Below, piece by piece: positions 1 to 9,067 of a stretch of 42,698 nucleotides of DNA (the first letter of the stretch is position 1; every line of letters starts with the position of its first letter). The stretch lies in assembly GCA_014925825.1 (NCBI GenBank), contig JACGCK010000321.1:1-42698 (forward strand). The letters are read 5' to 3'. Under the pieces are notes generated by a model that saw only the letters and a list, made by a program, of their open reading frames with translations, was not told the origin of the DNA and did not search any database. The position numbers and the translations under genes are program-made. The DNA comes from Pholiota molesta. Lineage: Eukaryota > Basidiomycota > Agaricomycetes > Agaricales > Strophariaceae.

Positions 1-246
1 ACATCACCTACCTCATTAGCAACAGCAGCAACAACAACCACACTGACACCAGCTACTGCCGACGAACAAACGCAGAACGCCAACGCCCAGATGGCTCGAT
101 TGGTCAGACCAGTATGCGGAGGGGGCAGATCTGAAAGGGCAGGGAGAGGCGCTGGGCCGGCGGTTCGACCTCGGCGCGATTCTGGGAGGCGGCGAGGATG
201 GGGATGGTCTGGAAGGCTGAAAGGGCTTTGGAATATGGTGAACAAG
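1..246 (+). other. Possible 3' part of an unidentified coding region, interrupted by a transposon
   Basis: Forward frame 1 is open from the window edge through the transposon insertion point. It begins with a Thr/Ala-rich low-complexity stretch and becomes Arg/Gly-rich. A second frame is open over about 90-215 (WLDWSDQYAEGADLKGQGE). The left part is rich in CAA/CAG codons. I recognise no domain, the start lies outside the window, and a frame change or intron near 95-115 would be needed to join the two open stretches. With the element at 255-1157 and one 8-bp duplication removed, the flank continues into CTTGGCCTCGTTCGCC at about 1166. This could be gene tail or chance GC-rich open frame. Confidence 0.2.
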
Positions 247-254
247 GCGATAAG

Positions 255-1157
255 TAGTGTTTACAGGTCCGGTTACAAGACCGGAAAAAGACCGGAAAAA
301 GACCGGACCATAACCGCAGTGGACCGGAAATAGAATGGACCGATCAAGACCGCAACCGCGGTCCGGTCCGCGGTCTTTCCTGATTCTCCAAATCAAAAGA
401 CCGATAAAAACCGGTTAGGACCGGTTTCAACCGGTCTTTCTGCGGGATTTTTTGTAGCGTAGTAGAGCACTAATAGCCCTTTCGAACAATGTCAAAACCA
501 TATTTTTAGCATAAGAATTGACGAAGATATTAATAGTTTACGATCAGCTGAGTATTTTGGGCGCTTATAAACGCTTTTGCCCGCGTTTCAACCATTAATC
601 ATTCGTGCCTTTCGCAAAGTTGCACATACATGGAGGGCATATATACCTGCCTAATGCATTTTAGACTTAAGTAATCGAGTAATATTTGACTGAGCTATAA
701 TTGAATTAATGATGTGTACATTACCAGACTACTACAAGACGCTTTTGCCAACGGTTCATTCGTTAAGTAAGCTATCCTTTCGAAAACCAGGGCCAAGGTA
801 GAACATTAAAATACCTATCTAATGAGTTTTTACACATAATATTTGGTTATAAACTCATTGAGATATGGGCAAATGCGCTCAAGTAGTCTAATTTCTACTA
901 GTTAAATGGTTTCTACATGGAAAATCTGGCTTGAAATGCTGGTTAAGACCGGTCTACAACCAGTTCTCAACCAGTCTTGACTAGGACTGGTTGAGACCGG
1001 TTTTTGTCAGTTGCTGAACCGCCCAAGACCGACATAAACCGGTCCATGTCGGTCTTTGTCGGTTTTTTGCAGTCTTGAGACTGCCCTGGACCAGTCTCGG
1101 TCTCGGTCTTGCCAAATTTGGGCAAAAGACCGGACCGGACCGGACCTGCAAACACTA
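255..1157. mobile_element. Non-autonomous hAT-like DNA transposon with 8-bp target duplication
   Basis: The 903-bp element is bounded by terminal inverted repeats TAGTGTTTACAGGTCCGG (255-272) and CCGGACCTGCAAACACTA (1140-1157), with one mismatch. It is flanked on both sides by the identical 8-bp GCGATAAG (247-254 and 1158-1165). Eight-base duplications with TAGNG-type termini are characteristic of the hAT superfamily. Both subterminal regions (about 265-440 and 945-1145) are crowded with ACCGGT/GACCGG words in both orientations, plausible transposase-binding repeats. The core (about 450-940) is AT-rich. No transposase frame is present, so mobility would depend on an enzyme encoded elsewhere. 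The intact duplication suggests a fairly recent insertion. Confidence 0.85.
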
Positions 1158-1165
1158 GCGATAAG

Positions 1166-1835
1166 CTTGGCCTCGTTCGCCTCCGCGACTTCCGCCGTCT
1201 CCGCGTCTGGTAAGTTGTAACTCATTATTCAAATGCTATTACTCACTTGTAATCCCAGGTACCACTCTCCGTAAAGGAGTGCATTCGTAAACCACCCACC
1301 AGCACCAGCCTTAAATCTTGGTACGTCGCCAATTTTTTCATTTTTCGCAAGCAGAAATGCTAATTCGTGTCCTAGTTACTTTGTTCGAGCATCATGTGCT
1401 CTCCTCCCCGTTGTACTATATTACTTCCATCTGTATCTTGAGCTTCATTTGCATGTATTATACCAATATCTTGTAGCGTCCCAAATATTCTTGCCCCTCT
1501 TGCTCCGTATACTCAATGTTTTATAATTTTTGATGTGTAAAAAAGTTATATAACGAGTTCTACTATTGAAATGAGATCCCTTCCTTTAGCGCCCATAGTT
1601 TTTATGGACTGCATATCATGAATAGAAATAGAATGTCATCAATTCTGCTTTTTTATGCGTTGATGCAATCAGTTTCTCATGTTTTTCAATGGTACTTTTT
1701 ATCGCCTTGAGAAATATTCACGATTTTGCGGCACTCATTTTGCTTACAGCTCTTACGGTTCATTTCATGGTTCACAACGAATGTCTTAAATCCTGGCGGT
1801 TTACTACCCGCGAACCCGCTTAAATTTGGAATTAA
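1166..1835. other. Gene-poor AT-rich spacer
   Basis: No open frame, repeat or RNA gene could be supported. The segment is AT-rich with scattered short T-runs. Confidence 0.5.
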
Positions 1836-2297
1836 ATGTTACTGTGGTGCTACAATATATTGCTCTTATCCCGAAAACGTCATACTGATAAGATAATGAC
1901 AAGTAACATACAATACATTGGAATAATGTCATTTGCTATAATAGTTAGATATACCCGGCAAAGTATATGTAGCTGCAATACCATTCATTTATATGGTTGT
2001 GTCCTTCTGTAATAGTTAGATACTGCTTACAATATATCTAATATCTGAAGACAACAATATAATGTATATGTTACTGTGGTGCTACAATACATTGCGCTTA
2101 TCTCAGAAATGTCATACTGATAAGATAATGACAAGAAACATACAATACATTGGAATAATGTCATTTGCTATAATAGTTAGATATACCCGGCAAAGTATAT
2201 GTAGCTGCAATACCATTCATTTATATGGTTGTGTCCTTCTGTAATAGTTAGATACTGCTTACAATATATCTAATATCTGAAGACAACAATATAATGT
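1836..2297. repeat. Two tandem copies of a 232-bp sequence
   Basis: Copy 1 begins at 1836 and copy 2 at 2068 (both start ATGTTACTGTGGTGC). The period is 232 bp, and only a few substitutions are visible, mostly in the first 70 bp (for example ATATATTGCTCTTATC versus ATACATTGCGCTTATC). The sequence is AT-rich and noncoding. The open frame at 2062-2244 is merely an opening within copy 2. The high similarity suggests a recent unequal-crossover or slippage duplication. Confidence 0.85.
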
Positions 2298-2384
2298 CTT
2301 ATATGCCAATATACCCCGCCGTAACACTGCCACTTAGTTGTCGGAGCTACAACTAGATATCAACTTTTCCACAATTTACTGATG

Positions 2385-4335
2385 TCAGCGCTCGAAATGT
2401 CTGTTTCAACGTTGCTCCGCTCATCCCACAAACGCCGACTGTTTTTCGATTCTGATACGAGCTTCGAGAAACGTCAGATGCTCACTGAAATGTCTATTAT
2501 TAGGGTTCTCTCTGAATGATCACAACAGACAGTGTGCGATAGCGTTCTGAATTTCATCGATACGCACGAAGCTGCTCTGTACCTAAGTATTTATATCTGA
2601 TACTAGCACTCGGCAGACATCCAAGACATCCAAAAGCGTCGAACGAGCGCCATCGCGCAACTGCGCTGTAGTGCAAACTCGGCCGATTCGTCAGCGGCGC
2701 GCGGCGTAAGTGGGGGCTGTATGTATCTGACTGTGTAAGAAGGCATACGATGTCGACGGTAAGGAGGAGGTCGTCCCCAATCGAATTGGCAGCACCTACT
2801 CGGTCGAGCGTGCTGATACCGAGGCACCGAGGCTGCCTCATCCACATCGCACCCATAATCCAATACTTAAGGGTCCTATGCTTTCGGTGATACGAGCACT
2901 GGATCCCTAGGGAGCGTTGGAAATACGAACTTGGGCGTAGATTCTGGGCGTATGTATTGGAGGATGGAGCGGGAGGAGTGAGTTGGCCAATGATCATGAG
3001 GTGCGCAACGCTTGGATATGAGTCGTGGGGCCTTATACCCGATAGTTGACGTGGACCATGGGTCATTAGCGTTTACAAATGCACAACGTACGCGAAATCG
3101 CCGGTGAGGTGTCGGAAACGAGGATTTACAGAGTCGCGCTGAAACGTCGAGTTCCAAGAAGCAGAATATCAAGACAACGTAACGATGAGATGACTAGGGT
3201 GTCCAAAACATCGAGCAGGAGCAGAGAAGAGGAATAGAAGAGTGTTGTTCAGCCAACCGTCTCGCTACAGCTACCCACACCACCCGACTGCGCGGCCAAT
3301 ACACTAGAGGGGCGCGTGGACATTGGCAGAGATACCATGTACAACCCGTGAACGAGTATCGCGCCGCGCTGAAACAGTCCGTGAACATAACATGACGCGA
3401 AACAGTGAGGATGGAATCACCAGAGCCAAGAAGCTCAGCAGGAGACGAAAAGCAGGAACTAGAATTCCTGCATGACGTCCCCACAGATGTAAGGAGCTAT
3501 TACTATGACTGATCACCTTGAACGGCCTGACCGCATTCGCGACGTCTGGTCCCCAGACTGAGAAATACGACGTCAGAGACGAAAAATATGAGCAGCGATA
3601 TAGATCGCGTTATCGATGGGAGGGAAAGACGAGAATTGCCGCAATTTTGCTTAGGCATCCTAACTTGGAGATCAGGCAGATGAGATCGACCCTGCATCAC
3701 AGGGCACCCATATAGCATGATATGCGTCGCAGAGATGGGAAGATGCAAAGAAGACAGCCAGAAATTTGCGAGAACGCACGGGGTTGGCGTGGAGAACAGA
3801 AGGATGCTTCTGATGAGACATGTCAGAATGAGCGCGTCGAAAGGTCTACGAGAGGCATACGTACTGTACGATGGAACAAAAACGCGTGTGGGATGCGGGC
3901 ATCACGGTCAAAGGAGAAGCCATGGACGCTGGATCGTTGGGAAATCGCCGCGATAGTGGAAAACTTGGTACCAGCAGCACCTGGAGACGACACATGATCC
4001 ATATGCCATCTGGAGAGTGCGATGGCGACGGGGTATAGAGACCCGACGCGGTCTGACAGAGGCATCGAATAGAGAGAAAATGGATGGAGGTCGTTCCATC
4101 CTCCGCACCATGCATGGAAGAGTGCTGTACCGGAGGCGCAGGCAGGCCGCGCATGCCCAGCACTTGTTCGGACATCGGTGACAATGCCAGCGCATCTGCT
4201 CTAGTTCAAGTGGCCCCCAGGACCGGAAGTAGTATACGAGCGTCGTAGAGCGTGCGGTGGCTGCGGCGCGAAGACAGTATTCATGAGCTGCTGATGGCGA
4301 GGGGGAAAACTTGTCAATGAGGACATGGGCCCGAC
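2385..4335. repeat. U block, copy 1 (unidentified segment repeated three times)
   Basis: This segment recurs at about 27375-28740 and 38105-40300, with a short fragment at 30960-31380. Matching landmarks include TCTGTTTCAACGTTGCTCCG (about 2400), CACTAGAGGGGCGCGTGGA (about 3303), the run around CATGACGTCCCCACAGATGT (about 3470) and CGTCGAAAGGTCTACGAGAG (about 3836). Copy 1 holds about 700 bp (2540-3230) that copy 3 also has and copy 2 lacks. No frame stays open in all copies, and no domain was recognised on either strand. The most persistent minus-strand stretch, about 4210-4320, includes SPSPSAAH and STTLVYYF and lies just beyond the PCNA relic. It could be the decayed 3' part of that gene or a separate relic. 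Confidence 0.6.
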
Positions 4336-4439
4336 GTCAAAAGACACGCATGTGCATATGAGTGCGACATGACTCGGCAGAGGCGGGGTGGGTTAGGAGG
4401 GTTCTGGGAATGTTGCAGCAGTCCACCGTTGACGAAGGT

Positions 4440-5180
4440 AAATCGTCGTGCCGGCGTGCCTCCAACCTCATCCGCAGTATCGTCTTGTCCTCGCCCTTCT
4501 GCTCATCATCCTCGTCGTGGTCCGCCTCATCCTTGCGCTTGCTATCCGCCTCGTCGCCATCCTCCTCGTCCCGCTTGCGCCCATACGCTGTGGCTCTGGC
4601 TCGGCAAAACGGAGCCATTGGCAGCCATGTCATCCGAAGCGAAGTTGATCCCCCGGTCGAAGAAGACCTTGGAGTCCATGAATACGCTGAGCTGGAAGAG
4701 GTCTGCGGGCGTCGTTTAGCAGACTTTGGCTATGGAAACAGTGATGGTCTCGCTTTCGATGAATATGAAGTGTTCGGCGTCACGTCAGAATCTGGAGGGG
4801 GCATGTCAGCGGAGGAAGACAGAGGGATGGGTACGATCGGAGGGAGGGTGTAGGGAGAGATCAGGGGGGAAGGATGGAGCGCGATGATGGGACGGAGCGG
4901 AGAGATGGGATGTGAAGCACGCATGCCTTGTCTGTTGCGGGAATGCCAATGCCATCGTCATTAGCGCGCTTGAGAACCGTAGAGCGCAGTCATGGGCAGG
5001 TCGCGGCTGGAGCAGAGAGTTGTGCATTGTCAGATCGGAGAGACATCCAAAGTCGGCGTCTATACGATGGCTACTACGCGTCAGATAAGTACGCCGTGCC
5101 AGGTGGGAAAAGATATCAACGTACCATCGAGGACCTTTTGAGGGTAAGTACCGGCTTCCCTGGAGTCTGGCGTCGAGTAT
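4440..5180 (-). pseudogene. PCNA: PCNA (sliding clamp) pseudogene, copy 1
   Basis: Read on the minus strand from 5180, the sequence resembles the N-terminal half of proliferating cell nuclear antigen, the ring-shaped DNA polymerase clamp. In order it gives ILDARLQ with an ATA in place of the start ATG (about 5160-5180), QKVLDGTLISF (about 5120), a CATG-to-RDLP segment matching the CDRxLPMG region (about 4990), and then, past a degenerate intron, FQLSVFMDSKVFFDRG followed by INFASDDMAANGSVL (about 4605-4690). The last corresponds to the PCNA QLGDSVRIEVSKEGVRF/ANGSVLLK region. A highly acidic/basic stretch (DEEDGDEADSKRKDEADHDE, about 4500-4580) follows; acidic insertions of this kind are, from memory, known in some basidiomycete PCNAs. 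Stops and frameshifts break the frame, and the donor region seen in copies 2 and 3 is partly deleted. The functional gene must lie elsewhere. Confidence 0.72.
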
Positions 5181-5277
5181 GGTGCTAAGTACGACTTTGC
5201 GCATGATATGGTACGGAGGCAAAGAGGACTATCTGGAGTAGCTGCCGCGGTAATACGTATAGAGAGCGTAGCCACAA

Positions 5278-6400
5278 ATAGTAAACAAGGTCCAAATCCC
5301 CGGTCCGCACTTCCCGACCCTGAGCTCGTTCCCACATCGGCGAAGCCTCCAATGCCAGCCCCCACAGTGCCTTCTCCGGCCCACCCGATATCTGCGGTCC
5401 AATATGAAATCCTTTAAGAAATCTTCATTCACTGCCTTCCAACGACAATTGAACGACAAGAAACTCGGCATCCATGTGAAGGCTCTAGCTTCCCTAGCCT
5501 CCATACGGCGCCAGCAGAACACGAACACACATCGAACGAAAACGACCCATCCTACCAGCTCCAGACCCTCCTGACAGCACCATCCCCCCCAGCACTGCGG
5601 CGTCTATCCCTAACGGTCAGATTCCCGGACAATATCATTGTTTTCCCCACTTCGTGGTCTACCCTCACCCACCTCTCCCTGCACACCTCGCTTTCGCTCC
5701 TTCCCTGGCTCCCCCTGATCCGCGCCGTCCCACGCCTCCGATGGGGGCACTTCGACCTCACCCTCGGCGCTCCGTCCTTCACTCTGCCCCACGCCGCCAC
5801 CCCACATCCTCCGCATGTACCCCGCCATGTCCATCGTGCTCCGCAGCACCCTAGAACGCAGCGCCGTCATTCCCCTCAGCGCCGTGTTCGCGGCCCTCCA
5901 CCTCCCCGCCGCACACACGCTCGCGCTCTCCCCGCCCCGCGCGAGAGTATGGGAAGACCGCCGCGCCCTCTGCGAGCTTGCCTCCGCCCGCGGTCCCGCA
6001 GCTCGCGCTCGAGGGCCCCCTCGACACCATCGCCGCGCAGCCTACCCCCGCGCAGCCCACCACCGCGCGCGACCCGCCCCCGCCCGCCCTCCCTCCCTCA
6101 GCTCCACGACGTGGCCCCGCACTGGCGCGCCGCCCCTGCGCCCGCCCGCCTGCACCTCGCGCTGCACGCACCCGCGCAGGCGGCCGTTTCTCGCGCTGTT
6201 CGTGCGCGGGCTACTTCGCCGCGGCGCGCGCGTGGCGCGATCTCTGAATCCGGAACGCGGGCGTGCCCCGGTGCGCGCGGTCGTGATCAGCAACTGCGCG
6301 CCGTTTTTCCACCGGATCAGCGTGCGCATGATGGCGGCGCGTGTTCGGGAGAGCGCAGGGACGCGCCGGGGGTCGTTTTGGAGCTGCGTTCCGGGCTGGC
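5278..6400 (+). pseudogene. F-box/LRR-type protein pseudogene, copy 1
   Basis: Divergent from the adjacent PCNA relic, this plus-strand relic opens with an F-box-like signature at 5382-5440: HPISAVQYEIL, an in-frame TAA, then EIFIHCLP. It is comparable to the usual LPPEIL.EIF.HCLP. It then loses the rest of the F-box and continues with leucine-rich text in shifting frames: ALRRLSLTVRFPDNIIVFP (5590-5650), LTHLSLHTSLSLLPWLPLI (about 5665-5725), FLALFVRGLLRRGA (about 6190-6230) and RAPVRAVVISNCAPFF (about 6260-6308). F-box proteins recruit substrates to SCF ubiquitin ligases, and such families are expanded in Agaricomycetes. At least one stop plus several frame changes make it nonfunctional. 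The long GC-rich open frame at 5815-6636 is a frame artefact that mixes two of these segments. Confidence 0.65.
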
Positions 6401-6479
6401 GGGCTGGTAGGGCTGGCGCGGGTGTGTGGAAGGAGTGGGGCCCTGGGGGGCGAGGGTTTTTGAGTGCGCAGTTCCGCGA

Positions 6480-6637
6480 GCGAACTGAGGAGGCAAAGAA
6501 GACTGAGCTAGCCAATGAATATGTTCAAGTTCGTGCCGACAACGACGAACTTCAAGATTGTTTCCAACATACGGATTGGAATCTTGTCTCTGCGATTCTG
6601 ATGCGAGTGACTGCACCAGGTGAGTCATCGGGATAGC
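6480..6637 (+). other. Unidentified coding-like exon ending at a splice donor
   Basis: The frame across 6480-6620 reads as protein-like, charged text (ELANEYVQVRADNDELQD, then WNLVSAILMRVTAPG) and ends at GTGAGT (6620). It is joined to the GC-rich F-box relic upstream without a stop in the same frame. I do not recognise it. It may be the first exon of the relic described at 6990-7720 or a residue of another gene. Confidence 0.25.
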
Positions 6638-6989
6638 GCGTATCTTTCATTAGCTTTGCTTCATGTCGTTTTTGACATATTTTCAGCAGAAAGAACCGAG
6701 AGGGATCGCAATATGCCTCAGAAGGCGGGGATGACTTTTCGTGCGCACCCATTTCAGTTACCACATCTACTGCCATCCTTCTCACGCACGCTTTTAGGTT
6801 GTAATAACTTGCACCCCATCGTACATGCAATTTTCATCGGATACCTCGGGACGCCGCGGAAACCATTTGCGCAGATATGCGCTCATGGATCGTCCTGCGG
6901 ACTGATACACGCTCCCTGTCGCGCTCTTCGATAAGAGAGCCTTGATGTCGTATCCAGATCAAATAAATTTCATTTCTATTCCCTAACGA

Positions 6990-7720
6990 GCTAGACTTTT
7001 ACAAGGGCGCTGACGATTTCATCCTCGCTGCCATCATAGAGCATACAAACGAAGAGGAACGAATGGACGCGCCGAGACCTTTCTTCGAGGCATTTTTTTT
7101 TGGGAAAGACCCCAAATTGGAGTACAAAGTCGCATAGAGCGAGGCGTTGAGCATCAACAAGAGAGCGTCTGATACGCAGTTCGATGGCGCATATGTGACG
7201 GATCGAAGCCGACGCTAGCTCAATCAGCACGGCCGTCATCGAAGTGAAGACTAAAGTATACGGAGACCCCCTTGCGCAATTGCCAAAAGGTTACGCGGAG
7301 GAGGTGTATGGATTCAAGGTATCTATCTTACTTGTCTACTTTCTATTCCAAAGTTCACTTGACGGGCACAGAACAAGGGCTACTTCGACTCGACCTATTT
7401 CCCGAAAATCTTCATCGCTCTTAATAGGCACAAGCTTGAAATCGCGGTTGCAGTGTGCCTCGAAACTTGCTCAAAACGGTTGTCGTCAACGAGATTCTCT
7501 GACGGACAAGTTTGCACGCGTCGCTGTGTCTCTGGAAGCCTGCTCTACTCAGCGCAGTGCATCCTACTCGACGCTTACAGCTGGCCCGCCGGCGTGATTT
7601 CTCCCTTCGCCGACGCTCGAGCCCTTGGACACGTCTCAGCCATTGACCCGGGGTGCATTCGACACTTTGCCCGACACCAGGACTGTTGGTTGGCCACCCG
7701 AGTTCGGCGAATAACACCCA
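6990..7720 (+). pseudogene. Relic with a nuclease-like IEVK motif (kinase/Crinkler-type N-terminal domain?)
   Basis: Three plus-strand pieces read like one decayed protein. Piece one, about 7010-7137, contains AAIIEHTNEEERMDAP and ends at a TAG. Piece two, about 7205-7317, reads STAVIEVKTKVYGDPLAQ then GYAEEVYGFK, ending at a GTATCT donor. After an intron ending near 7371 (GGGCACAG), piece three reads FPKIFIALNRHKLEIAVAV followed by CLETCSKRL. The order of an E..EEERY-like motif, IEVK with DP..Q, and FP.FLIAL..P.LEI.GAV resembles the PD-(D/E)XK-like domain that precedes some fungal FunK1 and Crinkler-type proteins. This is pattern memory, not a search. Stops and frame changes argue against function. 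Confidence 0.35.
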
Positions 7721-8300
7721 ATAGGGCCTTCCTACTCGTGCTTATACGCAACTGTGGAATTCCAGGATCAGCGAGGGATGGAAAGGCACGGCCGGGCAAG
7801 CCACATAGACCAGAGCCTCGCCGACATACCTTCAAGACTCTTCATGCGGCAGAGCCTCCTATGCCGAGACAGCTCCGACAACGCTCCTTGGCGTCACACG
7901 ATGAAGCATTCAAAGCACATATACATGGTTATCGCAGAGTAGCGATGGGAAGGGGCGCTTGCGGATGTCAGCTCAAATATGTTCGCGATCAACGCTAAGC
8001 TGCAACTTAGATAGAAAAGCACGCCATGGGAATGATACCCTGGAGGAGATAGGCGTGGACTAGTCGCAGAAGGCCCCGCACACTTATCGTAATGCCTCCC
8101 GTCTGCAGTGTGTTTGAGCAGGTACGCGTCGCGAGAGTGTTGCGCTACGGAGGGAGGCGAAAAGAGCAAGTGGTGTGGGCGAGGTGTGGGTGAGAGAAGT
8201 CATGGGTGTGGCTCACAAGTACAGGAGAATAGGGATCTCGGATTGCAAGCGCCACGCTGGGAGAACGAGACTCGTTGAAGATGCGGGATGTTAACCAGAG
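7690..8300. repeat. Diverged duplicated spacer segment, copy 1
   Basis: This segment aligns in patches with 15055-15690. Shared landmarks are CCAGAGC.TCGCCGA.ATA, CCTTCAAGAC.C.T, CTCCGACAA.GCTCC, GGAAAGGGGCGCTTGC, GAGCAGGTA.GCGTTGC-like and GATTGCAAGCGC. No frame is open in both copies, and no gene was recognised. Confidence 0.45.
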
Positions 8301-9067
8301 TCACGCAGCAAAAAAGATCCCGCCAAGACCATGCGCGTCAGTGGGATATCGATGCCAGGTGATACATACAGACGAGATGCGCTGAGAACATCGCCGCATC
8401 TATTGACCTCTTCTGGATCGAGGAGGTCGGTTATTTCCATATCAGAGTATCGTGGCTGGGAAGAAAGGGCAGTTAGCGACATACTAGACAGCACGATAGG
8501 ACATCACATACTGGTTCAAATGGAAACGCATAAACATTTTCAAAAACAGAAAGTGTCAAATTTTGGGATGCGTCGGCTCCGATATACGGGCCGTGATCCA
8601 ACCGTGATCCGTCTCCCTTTCTTTCAACGTTCAGCGAGACTTGCTGCTTCAACAAGCTTAGCATCATCCTGCACACCATCCATCAGTTCTTCGTCCGTTT
8701 CCGTCGCATCGCTATGCTACTCCCTCCTATGCAATACATTCGATGCTATGAACACCACACGCGCACCGATCCATATGAAGTTTGAAACACTGTACTCGAA
8801 TGAAGACACTGCATGCCAGTACGTATGTCGTGACCGGCGCCAATGACATGGATCGTAGAGATGTTATTGATTGGCAGGATGAAGAGGGACGATGGGGATT
8901 CTGGCAAGGAAAGATTGATTTCGGAGGCTATGTACGCTGTTTTATTTTTATCTCTGCACTGTGTGCAAAGGCTGTGGCGACCACACGCCTGTAAGTAGTA
9001 TGCCACATGTTGTCTGAATACATCACCTCGAGTCTTTCCTTCTACCACAAACATACCTAGTCGCAAA
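8301..9067. other. Spacer upstream of NLR A, presumed promoter region
   Basis: No gene could be supported. The plus-strand open frame at 8331-8846 shows no recognisable domain. The TATATATAAG box and its conserved 5' neighbour found upstream of NLR B and C are not present here, so NLR A must use a different promoter architecture. The last 60 bases before the ATG are pyrimidine- and CA-rich (CTTTCCTTCTACCACAAACA), a usual fungal leader composition. Confidence 0.4.

Noticed and set aside
1..60. A CAA/CAG-rich microsatellite.
   Set aside because: The tract is short and irregular, more like codon bias in a low-complexity coding stretch than a true simple repeat.
5815..6636. A 273-codon plus-strand open frame.
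   Set aside because: It lies in very GC-rich sequence and mixes two different frames of the F-box/LRR relic. Its Arg/Pro/Ala-rich translation is a frame artefact.
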